Of a DNA stretch of 64,000 nucleotides, positions 33,701 to 48,700 are shown one piece after another. The notes below the pieces were generated by a model that was not told where the DNA came from, did not search any database, and saw nothing but the letters and a program-made list of their open reading frames with translations. A program made the translations under genes and the position numbers. Position 1 is the first letter of the stretch, and each line of letters opens with the position of its first letter. The DNA comes from Heterotrichella gracilis (lineage: Eukaryota; Sar; Xanthophyceae; Tribonematales; Xanthonemataceae). The stretch is taken from contig JAULBX010025830.1 of assembly GCA_032358255.1 (NCBI GenBank), positions 62,001 through 126,000 on the forward strand, given 5' to 3'.

Positions 33701-36700
33701 CGGACCGGTGGTGGCCTCGGGGCTGGGATCGGTGGGCGAGGGGCTGGGGATTGTGTTTGACGTGCTGCAGATTGTGGCCAGGGGCGCGCTGGCGGATCGA
33801 GAAAACATTTACAGCTGGCTGTTGGGAGCCATTGCCTGCATCGCCTCGGGGCTGACCAAGGAGGTGGGTTTAGGGTTTAGGGTTTTGAATTAGGGTTTAG
33901 GGTTTAGAGGTAAGGGTTTGGACGTATGCCTAATGGTATAGGTGTGCATTGCCTCGCGGCTGACCAAGGAGGTGGGTTGGGGTTTGGGGTTTTGAATTAG
34001 GGTCAAGGGGTTAGAGGTAAGGGTTTGGGCGGACGCTCAAGGGTTTAGATGTGCATCGTCTCGAGGCTGACCAAGGAGGTGGGTTGTGCCTGTCTGTAAG
34101 TGTTTACAATTGGGGGTTGGATGTATGCTCTAGGGTTGAGGTGTGCCCTACAACCCACTTGAAAACCCCTTGCTCCGCAGAACATCTATAGCCGCTGCCA
34201 TTTGGAAACCATCCCAGAGGGCACAGACCAAAACACAGACACAGATATGGACACAGGCGCAGCCGGGCTAGACACAGCCACAGCCACAGACACAGGCGCA
34301 GCCGGGCTCGACACGCTCAAGCTGGCCGCCCTGGTGTGGTCCCCCCCGGGTGGCGCCAACCCGCTGGTTGCTGCCCGGTTTGTGTCCCAGATTGACCTGG
34401 AGAACCTGGCTACCCTGGCCCCCACGCTGCGCATCCGCTGGCTGCTGGTGCTGCTGCTGGTGGCCAAGGAGGTAGGGTTTTATTGTATAATTATTTATAT
34501 CTCAAAATTCTTGCAAATGAATTTGACAGTCACATTCAGGGAGCCAACTCGTAAGGCTGTTGGAGGTGCTTTAAAAACGGTCACCCCGCTTGCTAAATTG
34601 TCTGTGTATACTATTATTATTATCATTGTTGTTATTATATATTGATGTTTATAATTGTTTTTGGCAGGTGGTGGTGCTGGGGGAATCGGAGGGGAGGTCG
34701 AAGTACCTTGGGTGGCTGTGGAGCGTGATGTGCAGTGTGGAGACGCAGGTCAGCCTGGACCTGGATGATGCGGCGCTGGACGAGGCGCACGCGCTGTGCA
34801 TGACGGAGGTAGGGTTTGGAGGTGTTGGGGGGGGGGTGGGAAGGGGTGGGGGAGTCTGGAGGGTTGGGTACCTTGGGTGGTTTGGAGTGTGATGTCGATC
34901 CTGGAGGCGCATCTCAGCTTGGATCTGAACCAGCCTGTGCTGGACCAGGCGCACGCGCTGTGCATGACGGAGGTAGGGCTTGGGCTCAATGGCCACATGG
35001 CGAGCTGCATTAGCTGTGGGGCGCCTTCGGTACCCTGCTCATGACCCCACCCCACCCCCCACCCGTGGGGAAGGGCCAGCTGCACCACATGGAAGAGAAA
35101 ACGCATCCTCGAGAACAAGTCACATAATGTGTCCTTTTAAAGTAATATATATTTCCCGTTTCTTCCCAGGCTCCCGAGGGTCAAGGGGAGCTGCACCAGC
35201 TGTGGGGCGCCTTCCGCACAGTGCTCATGACCAGCCTGCTGCGCAGCCACACCAGCATGGGGAAAGACATGGGCGAAATAAGCAGCCTGCTGGATGGCAT
35301 GCAGTACTTTGGGGCGCTGGAGGCCATGATGGCGGGGGGCCAGGGGCGCACCGCCATGCACCTGTTCCTGCACCTCACTACCACCACGGCGCAGGTGGGG
35401 CCCAAGAAACCCTAAACCCTACAGCCTAAATCCTAGGCTATGAAACGTTAGCAGGGGCGCACCGTCATGCACCCGTTGCTGCACCTCACAACCACCGCGG
35501 CGCAGGTGGGGCGCAGAAATCGTATACCCTGAACTCTGAATATGAAACATAAGCAGGGCGCACCGCCATGGACCTGTCCCAACCACCGCGGCGCAGACCG
35601 TGGGGCTCAGAAACCCCAAACCTAAACTCTTGACTTTAAACCCTGAAATGCAAACCCTAGAAAAGGGACATGGGAGGGAACACGACCACCGTAGTGCAGG
35701 CGAGGGCAAACCCCCGTGAAAAACGTCTGCACCCGGACTCCGAAACCCCACAAATGGAAGTAGAAACCCAGAGAACCCTTACTTAGCATAACATGCAATG
35801 CCTTGCAGGCTGACACCATCGACTTCTTCCAGCCTCACATACCCGCTGCAGCTCAGGCCATGGCCACTGCCTTTCAGCAGGAGTCAGGCAGCAACAGGCA
35901 GCCCACAGGCGAAGCAATACGCCAGGCAGTACAGGTATGCACTTCCTGGGACTGGTTGGGGTCTAGGGTTTAGGGTTTAGTAGGGAAAAGAAGTCATGCT
36001 GTGGTGCTTCCAAAATCTGCTACAGGTTTGTTTGTCATTTGTTTGCCATCCTGTAAAACACTAAGCTGTTACTCTTGCACATGGCAGTATTGCACATGCA
36101 TATGGTTGCTGTTGCACACATATACATTATACTGGCCAAAACTGTGGCAACATCTCACATTTTTTGCATTTTCCCGGCTTTTCCTCTGCTTTTCTCTTAT
36201 TACACCCCTTGGTTCAGGTGGCCATGGGGGAGCGAGGTGCCGCGCCCTCCCCTGCCTCTGACCCCAATATTGTCCTCCCCTGGGTCATGACAGCCATCCT
36301 GGCCAGGACCATGGCGGCGGGGCCCATACCCACACCCGCACTGGTGCTACTCAATGACCTGGTGCAGCTGGTGTACTACAAGTGTGCGCAGGTAGGGAAC
36401 CCTAGCCCGTGAATATGAACCCTAAGGCCTAGACACCAAGGGAATGGTTCCCTCCAAGGGCTGGCTCTCTCGCATCCCCACTTCTTCCACAAGCACCGCC
36501 CTTGTATTTGAACAATGGCACACAAAAACTGTTTATACAGTGACTCAAAAGCATCGTGTAAATAATGAAGTTGAGGTTTTGAATCGCGTGCAGGCGGGCG
36601 CTGAAACCAAGCTGAGCATCTCGCGCCTGCAAGAGTGGATCGTGGGGGGCATGTCGCCTGAAGCGGTGCAGGGCTTGCAGCAGCAGGTGAGGCAGGGCCA

Positions 36701-39700
36701 GGCGAATCAGCACCGGGGAATGCCTGAAAGCCAAACAAATATTATTGCCTCTAGAATGACCAAAATTAAGTTGGCCATTGCAGCAGTTGAAGCGAGGTGA
36801 GGCAGGGCTCCTCTCGCCCCTACCAAAAGAAGACAAATATGCTCTCGCAAAGTGCACTGCTTTGTTGCAAAACAAACAAACAGAAAGGCATTCCCAGCTG
36901 TCATTGGCTTATTGCTGTGTGTGCCCTGAAGGACATACATCTGGGACACGAGCTCCACGAAACTCTCAAATCTCCTGTCATTTCACAAGCTTTTGGCCTT
37001 TGCTCCTCCCAGGTGCTGCTGTGCCATGCGAATCAGCCCCGGAGGCTGCCCTGGCTCGCCCTGTTGGGGGCCTGGCTCACGCGGAACCCCGCGCCCTCCC
37101 CACCACCCAAGGGGGGCACACACCCGCCCTCCCCGCCTACCCAGGGGGAGTCACAAGGGAAATCTCAAGGGGATGTGCAGCTGCGCGCCAATGAGCTGCT
37201 GATGCTGCAGGACGCCGCCATGTCTGTGGGCAGCTCGACTGCCGCGCTCCCCCTGTGGGAGGAGCTCATAGACAGGTGAAACAGCATCGATTCCATGGGG
37301 AGCCATGTCAACCAAGTATCATCATCACATATTTATTATTCTATCTTTATTATTAAAATCACAAGGATGGCACATGCGAATCAGCACATCACTCGGCCAG
37401 CCCCCGCGTGGCCTGGATCTATGCGTTGAACCCTACGTTAACTTTCAACCCTAACCCTGTGGCACAGGTTGAGGGCTTACGCTTTGTCCCTACCCAAACC
37501 CTTGAAACCCTAACCCCATGGCGCAGGCTGAGGGTAGCCAGCCCAGCCCTGCTAGGGTTGCTGGCGGTGGAAGACATGAAGGGACACCTGGTGGAATTAT
37601 CGGAAGAGTATGACGTCATCAACGGCCACTTGTCGGCCATCTGCGCCACCTATGGTGCGGAGCTGCCAGGTGGCAGGGGGGCGCCAGCTGGCGCCGTCTC
37701 GAGCAGCAAGGAGATCCTGGCCTCGCTGCAGCTGCTGCAGCCCATCGTGCTCAAGGTAGAAAACCCTACACCCTAAACCCAACCCTAAACTTGCTGCAGC
37801 CGATTGTGCATAAAGTGTGGTGAGGCTGCCCAACCCTTGAACCCTAACAAAACCCTGCCCTGCCGCTGTTACCCAATCCACGCCCCCGCTCACACCACCC
37901 CCCAACCCTCATCCCCCACCTCCCACTCCACAGGGCATCCGCGCGCCCTACGTGCCCTCCGCTGCCCTCCTCTCCCAGGGCCAGAACCAGCACGTGTACC
38001 CTAAGTGGTCCCCGGTGCCCCCCGACGCATACGCGCACACGCTGCAGCAGCGGCAGCACTTGGCGGAGGCGGTGGCGGGGGCGCAGGCGGTGGTCAGCTT
38101 CTGGGCGGCCAAGGGGGAGAAGCAGGCGGCGGCAGGGGGTGCGGGGGGGAGCGTGCAGGTGGGGATGGGGATGGGGGTGGGCTGGATGTGGGTGCAACAA
38201 AAGTGAACAGAAATGTGAACCCTGGTGACAGGCTAGTGGAAGACTAGGTTTTCGTCTGCATGCACCCTGTGCGCGTTTCTAGTATGTGTGCGAGGAGTAG
38301 GAAACCCTGAACTGCTCTTGGCTGCATTTTGAAAACCATCCCTCCTTTATCCTCCCTGCAGGCCTCTCCCTCCCGTCACCCCCCTTCAGACAGCGATGAT
38401 GACGATGAACACATGGCGGGAGGGGAGGGCAGTGGGCCCCCCACCCCCCACTTCACCCTCAACCAGCAGCTGGCGGCGGTGCAGGGGCCGAGGGAAGGGG
38501 GGCCGGCAGTGGCGCCACAGACCATCACTGAGGTGGGTGGTGGGGTGGTGGTGGGGTGGTGGTGGTGGCGATGGTGGTGGCGGCGGTGGTAGTGGTGGGT
38601 GTGATGGCTGCTGCAGGGAGGAGAGTTACATCTACAACCTGTCTTAAAGGTACCTACCACCTTATCCTTGTTCAACAGGGCCTGAAACTGGCTGTTGCAT
38701 GCACCCTTGCAACCTGCCAAAGTACCTTGCACATAGCCCACGTTACAGCTGAGGCATAACCCCCTTGCCCTCCCTGTACTCCCAGGCCCAAGACAAGCTG
38801 TGGGATGCGTGCATCGGGTGGGGGGAGCAGCTCCTCAACCTGAAGAACAAGCTGCTGGAGGTGATCAGGGGCCGATACACAAATAGGGACCCCGAGCATT
38901 TGACCCCTGAAGAGAGGGGCAGCGTGGATGTTCTGGGCCCCGTTGAGGACCCCAACTATCAGGACAAATTTGCGGGGAACAGGTATGGCTTCGGGAGGCC
39001 TGCTGCATTTCACCACTTATTGTGTGAGATCGGTATGGTGGAGGGATCCACAGACTGATAGTGTGTTAAAGTCTGTGCTGTGATTTGTTTGTCAATGCGC
39101 CTGGTTGCACACGGTAAGCATAACCCAGGGCCAAGGGCGAAAAATGACATTTCAGGACCCCCACTATCAGGACAAATTTGCGGGGAACAGGTACGGCTTG
39201 GAGGTGGTGTGGTGCCATGTTAACATACAGATAGGAATCTGCAAGTGTATGCATGGGGGATACTAGTGATCACCTGATGCATCAAAACTCCCCCGTAAAA
39301 TGGTTTGTAGGCCCCTAAGATATCAAGCACACCCGGCGCCAAGGATGCATCATGGCCCCACTGGTACCCCACAATTCCAACCACTCCCCCCACCCACCCC
39401 CCACCACCCGCAGGCGCCATGCGGCCCACTCCCTCACCTCCTTCGTCCAAGGCGCCCCCCTGGCCACAGCCGCCGAGCTCCTCTATGCCCTAGAAACATG
39501 CCTGCTCCACACCCACACACCCGCACTAAGCACCAAAGGCAAATCCACCTCCGCCGCCCTCGCTGCATCCAACCAGGAGAGGGCCACCCAGTCCCTGCTG
39601 ATGGGGTGCCTGGCGGAGGTCATGCTTGATGGTAGCACTCCCCCCCTGTGCCTGCCCTACTTCACGTGGCTGTTCCAGCGGGCGGCGGCACAGGGCAGGG

Positions 39701-42700
39701 GGGTGATGAAGGTGGAGCAGAAGGTGCGGGTGGGGTGGGGGGTGGGGGAGTGGTGGTGGTCGCACGGTGTGGTGCGTGGGGATGAAGGGTTGAAAAGGAT
39801 GGTGCGTGGCCCTCGAGCTCCGTCTGTTGGATGCATCTTTTTCTTGCATGCCACTGCAGGATTGGAAACTGCTCCGCGCGGGAGTTTTTCTATTCTAGGT
39901 AAATGCTTCGGGGTTTCCTTCATAAGTACATATTGTTGTCCTGTTCGTTGCATGTACCGCAAACAGGACAACAATATGTATTTATGAAAAAAGCGCCACA
40001 TCTCATACCCTCCACTTTGCCCCTCCCCCCACCCACCCCCTTCTCAACCCCCACTCCACCACCGCAGCTGGCCCTGGTTCCCCGCATGCTTGCCGCTGCC
40101 GCTGGCGATGGCGACAGGCGGTTCCACGAAACGGCGTCGGTGCTGCGGGCGGTGCTGGACACACAGGTAATGGCCGGTGTAGGGAAGTATATATGGGCCC
40201 AAAAAATTTGCAGCAAACATGCGCTAATGTGGTGTGGCCATGCAACCAGGGCGCCTGGTCCGGGGATGTTAATACCCGGAGTTTCCTGGTTTATTTACAC
40301 CACTGCACCCACATTTGCGTCCATGCCCACACACCCACAACCCCCATTCCTTCCCCACCTCCCTCCACAGGGGCCCTGCTGGACATTTAATACATACTAG
40401 AAATAAGGAATCCCTGGGTTTTTTTACATCCCTGATGCAACCAAGCACCCGCATTTGTGTCCATGTCCACACACCCACACCCGCCTCCCCTCCACAGGCC
40501 CTGCTGGACACCCACCAGCTGGCTGATTTCCACAAGTGCCTGCGGGTGGTGCTGGTGGCCTGTGGGGGGCTGCAGCCGGGCCAGGTGCAGCAGGTGGTGG
40601 GGGGATTTGATGTGCAGCGCTTCATGCATGGACTGGCGGAGGCGGGGGTACTGGAGGCCAGGGGGGGCGAGGGGGCGGCGGGGGTAAAGGTAGGGGCCTG
40701 TCTGCTTGCGTAGGGGGTCGCACGGGTGGAAATATGGGTTGATTGATGTATGCTTTCGTTTACAACGTAAATTAAATTGAAAATGATTTGTGGTCTGTGG
40801 CGGTGGGCGCACGGGGTGTGGGTGCGAGTGCGCTTGTGTTCTCTTTGCTGTGTGAGGATGTCTCCAAACCCCCTGTTGGTTCCCACGTGCTGCTGAGTCC
40901 CCCCCCTGCAATCTCAAAAGGTGCTCTGAAGCGCAACCCTGCCAGATGGCAACACACAAGTGCACAGCATTCTGGGAGGGCTCTGCTTACTGCTACTTCA
41001 TCGCACCTTGAACCCAAAACCTTGAACCCTCAACCCTAACCCAACCGCAATCCTTCTCATGGCAGCAAACCCTCCACTTCCCCTCCTCCCTGCAGCCCCC
41101 CTTCCAATCCCAGGAGGTCCTCCAAAGCGCAGCCCTGGCCCTTGCGCTGCCAGGTGGCGACACCACAGCACGCGACATGCTTGAAGGGCTGGTGTGCGCA
41201 GCCCCTGCCACCTACTTTGCTGCCGCGCTGCACGTGGCGGTGGCGGGTGGCGGTGGTGGGGGGCGTGGGGCTGTGCTGGACATGCTTTCGCAGCTGCCGG
41301 TGGGGTCCCTGGGGGTGGAGGTGGTGGTGGAGGCGCTGGCGCAGGTGGGTGGTGGTGGCGGTGGTGGTGGTTTTGACTGGTGGGCGCTGTGGTAGGGTAC
41401 AGTAAAGCAGACAATCAGTAAAACTTGATCGTGCACGGGAATGGAATGAAAAGCATGCTCTGGATCAGGTTGGACCATGTTGGATCAGGTTGGCATCCAC
41501 AGCGTCGACAGGGCGATGCTTGCACATTGACAGCGTGTCCCTGATAGATTGCATATGGACACACGCGGTGTGTTGCTGTGCAAAGCTCACGAGCAGTGAG
41601 TGGAATTTTTGCGCACTCAAATGTGTCCAACACCCATGCGCTTTGCCCATCCTACACCACGCTATATTTGATCACCCTAAATCCTGTACCCTAAACCCTA
41701 ACACCGTAAAACCGTTCATCCTAAACCCTAAAACCCTTGCCTGCAGCTGCACGACGGCCTGGCCAGCAACTTCATCTTCCCCGGCGACATCCCCTACAAC
41801 CTGATGGCCCAGCTGCTGCAGCACCCCTTGCTGCTGGAGGGGCTGCAGCGGGTGGTGCAGGGGGGGGAGGACGATGGCGGGTGGGAGGGGGGGGAGGGGG
41901 GTACCCACTTCACTGCAGAAACCCGCCAGGCGGGGGGGGGAGGGGCAGGGGGAGGCACCAGCAGCAGCAACCAGGAGGCGCAGCTAGGTGGGTGGTGGTG
42001 GGTGTGTGGGGTTGGGGGTGTTGAGCGCATGCAAAGTCCTTGTTAGGGTTACCGTCGTGTAGGCCGTTGTTGCCCTTTTGGATTGTGGGTTGTGGGGTTT
42101 GGGGTGCGTGCAAAGCCCTTGTTAGGGTTTCCGTCGTGTAGGCTGTTGTTATTTCCGTCGTGTAGGCTTTTGTTGCCCTTTTGCATAGCATCCGTGCATG
42201 GCCAGGGAGTGCCCCTGGCATGTGCCAAGCCACGATTTGGACATACGATCTCTGCCTTGCGCATGCTCAACTGTAATCTCCCAACTCCAAACCAGACTAT
42301 CGTTCTGCCGTTGCCTCGCCCCCCTCTGATATGCACGCCCTCCCCTCGTGTGTGCCTAAGCCCTGGCTTTTCCCCCTTGTTTCTTCCTTGCAGCCGGTCC
42401 CCAGGTGGAGCTTGTGCCGATCCCCAGGAGGGGTGTGCGCGCCACGCTGCATGCATACCTGGATACCTACCTGCAGGTGAGGGAAAACATTGTAAGCCAA
42501 TTCTAAAGAGGAATGAAACATAGCTGGTGTGGGCACGATGACTTAGGTTCACATGTGATGCAAGCATTACCCTACACCCTACCCTACACGTGCGCATGGT
42601 CCGCACAGGCTGCCAATATCTTACCCTGTACCCTACGCCCTCCACCCCCACGCACCATCCCGTTGCAGGCTGTGCTTAATCGTAAACCCTAAACCGCGCA

Positions 42701-45700
42701 CACTGCCCGCCCCTCCCTGTGCTGTGCATCACCTGTCGCAGACCAGTCAACCCACATGGCAATCTCGGTTCTAAACAGCTCACACGTTTGTGCAGGCTGT
42801 GCTTCGCAACGCGGGCGCCAACCAGTCCACCGATGCGCTTGTTGAGCAGCTTTCCTCCCTGGTGGTGCTGCTCATGGAGCAGGTGGCGGGCAGGGGGTGG
42901 ATGGTGGACTGGTGGTGGGGGGTGTACCAGGTGGGGGGGTGGGGGGTGGGGGGCCTGTATGGGTGCATGGGTGTCCGGGTGTCTGGCTCTTTGGGGGTGT
43001 GGAGGCAAGGCTGAATGTACACCCTAAACCCTCTTCAGTGACAACAAGATACACGCAGGTCCACGGCGCGGGATCTGGGCATTCGTCCTGAACCCCTGCC
43101 CCCCCAATACCCTAGGTGACACTGCTCCTTTCCTTGCAACCCGTAGCCCTGATCCCCCACCTTCCCCGCCCCATAGGAGGTGTTTTCCCCCTTCCTCTCG
43201 ACCGCCCTCCACCTGGTGGGACACCAAGTAGTGTCCACTTTCCGAGACTACTGGGCTTCCCTCCCCTGGGACGAGGCCTCCTTTCACTATTCCTCCCCTG
43301 GCGCCCTGCGGGGCCTCCGATCGGCGCTGTTTGCACCCGATCACTGTGCGTTGGAGCTGCTGATGAGGCTGGATTGGCGGCCTGTGATGGTGTGCCTGCC
43401 GCGGGGGGGCGGAGGGGAGGGTGGAGGGGAGGGCGGAGGGGAGGGTGGAGGGGAGGGGGTTGGGGTGGCGACGGATGTGGAGCAGGAGTGGGCACTGGAG
43501 TTTGGGTGTGTGGCGCTGACTGCCTGTGTGATGCTGGCGCCTGAGGTGAGCGTTTAGGGTCTAGGGTTTTGTGGGTATAGGATTTAGGGATGTTTCTTCC
43601 GCATGTTGATGCTGGCATTAGGGTGCATGACATCTGTAGACCTTGAGACCAAATGGTGGTTTAGGATTATGGTTTAGAGTGTCTGCAGCACTTATCAGTG
43701 GTTGTCCTTTTTTCGTACTATGCCCTGATTTCCAATTCAATGCAAGGCTCCCTCTGTTTTACGAATCCCTTTGGTCACCAAACGTTTTGCATAATAATAA
43801 TGGAAATTGACAGCGCCACTTTCCCGCTTGCCCACAGGCCCTGCCCAGCTGGCTGCGGCCCATCCTCTACCCACCCACCACCACCCCGCCCGTCAGCCTC
43901 CCCCACACCCTCGCCACCATCAACCCCCACCGCCTGGCCGCCGCCCTGCTCCCCACCACCCCCCACAACCACCTCCTCCTCCACCCACTGCTGGAATCAC
44001 CCACCCTAGTGGCGCCCCACCCGGGCCCCCGCATAGCGCACGCGGCAGCGATACTATCGCAGGCGGGGGTACTGGCAAAGGATCCTGCGGCCGTGGCTGT
44101 GGTTGCGACGGCTGTGGCGGATATGTTGTTTGTGAGCGTGAGTGGGGAGGAGGATGTGGTGATGGAGGAGGGGATGCGGGAGGTGAGTGACCCCTAATTT
44201 AGGGTTTAGGAACACACCAGCGACGTAATCAGGCAACCCTGCACCCTGCACATCGACTAATAGGCAATTATTATTGCGCTAATGCTGTCTATCAGCCTGC
44301 CAAACCCACCATGATCAGGGCGCACTCATCCACCATGCACCGACCATCATGACAGATCAACGAAATATTGGGCTTTTAGCGTAAAGCGATCCATCAAAGT
44401 GAAATATTGTACAGTTTATTCAGTTGCAATATCTCAACTGGTCCCACGTGAACATCATCACTGGAAGACCACGTCTTTCTCCGCCCACATGTATTTATAT
44501 TCAATCTGAGAGAAATACAATGTAAAAACGTGTCACTAAATTGTTTTCTACATGGTATCAGGACCAGGGCGCCCACCGGCGCCACGACTCCGTCATCATA
44601 ACACACACCCCTGGGCCTACATGGGAACTCTCCCTGGAGGACCACGCCACCCTCCTCTCCACCGCATTACTCCCCCTGGCACTGGCCTGCGCCACCGAGG
44701 GGGTGGCGAGGGGTGCGGATGCGGCTGCGGGGGCTGCGGCCGTGGAGCGGTGGCGGCGGGGGGAGTGGGGCGGTGGGGATGGTGGTGCATGGGAGGGGGG
44801 TGCGGATGCGCTTCGGTGTGTGGCGGTGCGGTGCCTGCCGGCGGCGCTTGTGGGGGGTCCCAAGCGGTTGACCACAGGGAACCACCTGGCGTTTGTGCGG
44901 CAGGCGGCGCAGCCACAGGTGACATCAGGTGAGCTATTCTCAAAAGCAATCAATGCATGAAGTAATATAATAAGAATTCAAAACAATAGTAAAATGTTTA
45001 TCCTACAAGGAAACGGCGAATTCGCCGATGATGTGGGCCTTGTAGTTGGCGCTGGCTACAAATGGTGGCCCCTAAATCCCCGGTGTGCTTCAGGTCACGA
45101 AGGCGGCGGGGGGTTTGTGACGAATCTGCGATCCCGGCTGGCGCCCGGCCGATCCCCAGGCACCCACAGCCCTGCGCCATCCGCTGATGAGCAAGGGGTG
45201 GACCAACAAACCATTCAGCTGCATGTGGCGTGGCTGGTGGAGGTGCGGTGGTACCCTAAACCCTAAACCCTATGCAGTGCCTGTGGCGTAGCTGGTTGAG
45301 ATGCGACAGGCAGCCAGTGGTAGCCGAAACCCTGAAGCCTGAACCCTAGGCACTGCGCCAGCAAGTGGTGTGACAGCTTTAGGTGGTGCAGCCAGGCAGT
45401 GGTACCCTGAACATCTTGTTTGAACCGTGTGACTTGCTGCACCCTAAACTTTAGAGTTGAAATTCTCCCTGCGTGCACCGTATTGCCGTCTTACTGCTCC
45501 CTTGCCTGATACAAACCCAATCCCAACCCTTCCCTCCCCAGGCGGCCTGCTTCCCCCCCGACACGCCCCTTGCCTCCTGCCTCGCCCGTTCCGCATACAC
45601 TGACCCCTCACTACGCGACTCCCCCCTGGTGGCGTCCCTGCTGGAATCCCTGCTGCATGCGCGCCTTCTGGCCACGTCTGTGGGGATTGACAGCGGGGAT

Positions 45701-48700
45701 TTGGGGATTGACAGGGCGTCTTCCATGGATGCCGCTCCGTTGCTGAGTGTGGAGGGACCCACCTTGAGCGGGAGTGGGAGCAACGGGGCGCCTGCGGCAG
45801 AGGTATGGGCTGTGGTGGTTGGTAGCAGGGGTAGCATGGTTGTTGCCTGCAATTACAGCCTACTGTATTGTGTTTTTAATGTTGTTATTCTTACGATTTA
45901 CGATGGTACCCCTACTGTACCATCGTAAATGCGCTGCTGCTACCGCGCTCGGTGGCCGCGCCTGCGGGGATGGAATGTAGGGATTTGGGGATGGATGGTA
46001 CGCCGTCCATGATTCCCAGAGTCCACTCCCCGCCATCACCGCAATTTCTAAAACCCCAGCCCCCCCGACCCCTCACCCCCACGCCTCCACCCCCACCCGC
46101 AGGCCCTCGCACCCCCCTCCGCCACCTCCTCAGGCGGCACCGCGGTGGCTGCTGCCCTCCATACCCTAGAGGGTATTGGGCGCCAGGAGCTGCTAGGGCT
46201 GTGTGAGTGGGCGCTTGAGCACCGCCTACCCCTCCACTTGGCACTCATGCTGGAGCAGCTGCGGCAGACGTCGCTGGGGGACGACCACGCCACGTGGCAG
46301 GTGCGTATGTGATCCAGAACTGGTGCAGTGCCTATGGATGCCTGCTGGCATCCACAACCACTTGCAGCAGGCAGTGGGAGCGGTCGCCGTTCTTTCTAGC
46401 AGCTACTCCCACTTTGCTGCTTGCCCATGTGTTCCAAAGGTATGATTTGAAGTCAAGTCAACCCCTTACGTATTTCAAGTTAGGGGTTTCACTTTTGTGT
46501 GTGATGTGATTCATCAACAGCAGCGAATCTGGCTGGAACGCATGTCGGTATGCAATCAACAAGTGCAATCCCCACCCGCAGGCCCTGGTGACCACCGTGC
46601 TCCCCATGGCGACTGCCCTGGGGGTGCCACCTGGCGAGCAGGCGCCCCACGTGGTGTCGGTGTGGTTTGAAACCCTGGCATGGCTGGCAGACGCCAGGTG
46701 GCGCGGATCGGAGGCATCGGCAACCTCCGAGGTGTGGACAAAGCTATATTTATGATTCAAATGCACTGTCCGTTTGTTGTTGTTGTCATCGGCTATTGCC
46801 CACTTGTACTTTCGCTGATCACATTGCTGGCGTTTCTTCCTTCTGTCCTTTCTATAGATCTGTGATAGTAAGTGCCACAGGACAGAAGGAATGTCACTGC
46901 TGCCCCCCAGCTATCCCAATGCAGCGTGCCAAAACTACAGGGTTTGTATTCCCTCACTGCCTGCAATGGCCTGTGCAGGAGCTGCTTTCCTACCTCACCT
47001 CCCTGGACGCGCAAGCGGTGGCGCTGCGGGTGGCGCCACCCCCACCCCCCACCGCCGCACCCACCACCAGCCAGGGCGTCAGGGGCTCAGCCGCAGACGG
47101 GCTCAAGGCGGTGGGCGCCCGCATCGGATCCTTCACCCGCGCAGCCCGGGGAGGAGGCCCGCATCCCGGGGAGAGCACCAGCATTGATGGGGATGCAACG
47201 AGCATCGACGGGGACTCGAGAAAATCCGGCAAGCTGCGCCAGGGTTTCGGCAAGCTGTTTTCCCGCAAGGACAGCGGCGGGAGTCCCTCAGTGAGCCAAG
47301 AGGACATGGTCAGTGGGCCGGGCAGCTACCAACCTCCTTCTGATTTGATACCCGAGGAGCTCCCTGTGTCCACCACTCCCCCGCGTGCCGACGCCGCCCC
47401 GCCATCCCCCCTGCCCCCTCCGGTTGGGGGTCAGGCTGGTGGTGGTGGTGGTGGTGGTGCGCCTCGCCGCCCCCCCGTGACTGCCATGACCGATGATGAT
47501 GATGACTTGGAGGCGCTGCTCACTGCACCGGTGCAGGTGAGGAAACCCTTCTGGTAGGGTCTAGGGTTTTGGGTGCAGGAGGTCGGTACTGGTAGGGTTG
47601 AAGTGGAGGCGCTGCTCACTGCACCGGTGCAGGTGAGGAAACCGTTGTGAGGGTTCTAGGTGTGGGTATTGGTAGGCTTTGGGCCTAGGGTATGTTGGCT
47701 GATCCTGGTCGCTGTCCTCCATACAGACAATGAGGATCGAGGACCAAGGCGCGGGCGAGAAGCGCGGCCTGGTGGGGCGGCTGGGGAAACCCTTCTCAGG
47801 GTTCCGCAAGGGGCGCACTGCAGCAGCAGCAGCCACGACCTCCCCTGCATCGCTCAATGAATCCCTCCCCTCGCCCTCTGCCCCTGCAGCCATCATGCAG
47901 CCAACGGGGGGAGGGAACATGCTTCCCTGGGTAGGTGCTGGATGGGTGGGAAGGGGACCCTAAGAATGACCGAAACCCTTGGAAATGGTAATGGGCCGGT
48001 CTTGCATGTGTGCCTGGTCCTTGTTCCAATGGTGCATTGCTATACCTGGAGCGCAACTGCTGTGTACTCTGGTTACAACCTGCGTTCTGCGTTACAACCC
48101 CGCGGTGCGCACAATAGTGTTGGAATCACGCTGTTATTCTTCTGCTTCTGCTGCTGAGCAAAGAACCCTACCCTGTGGTAATTTTGGGATTCAAGTGTTT
48201 TCAATCGTTTGGAATTTTGGTGTGCAGGGTGTGGGTGTCACCTCCACCAGCGCCAGCAGCGAGGACCCCCCCCCCACCACCAGTGGCACCGGCCTCCCCT
48301 CACGCCTAGGGTCACAGCTAGGGTCACAGTTTGCCAGCCTCAAGGGGAGGATTGCACGAAGGGCCAGGCGGAACCCTGCTGGAGGTAAGTGCCTGGCCCA
48401 GGTGTTGTGCATTGGTTTAATCCAAAGCCTGCTCTCCATGCATTCTCCTCTACGTATCCTAAACCTTAACCCCAAAGTCCTGATCCCCACTAGTGGTGCA
48501 TGCTGCCCTCATGCTAGGGTTCCATTAGGGTTTTTCTGCGCCGCAGGCTCCCCAGTGCCAGGTGGCAGTGTGGAGGATCCAGGTGCTGACCTCAGCACAG
48601 GCATCGCCCTGAGCCTGGCCGCATGCGCAGTGTCTGCATACATCAACGCGGTGCTGTGCCCCTCAATTGCCCCAGCGCACACTGCGGCAGCCGCGGCGGT

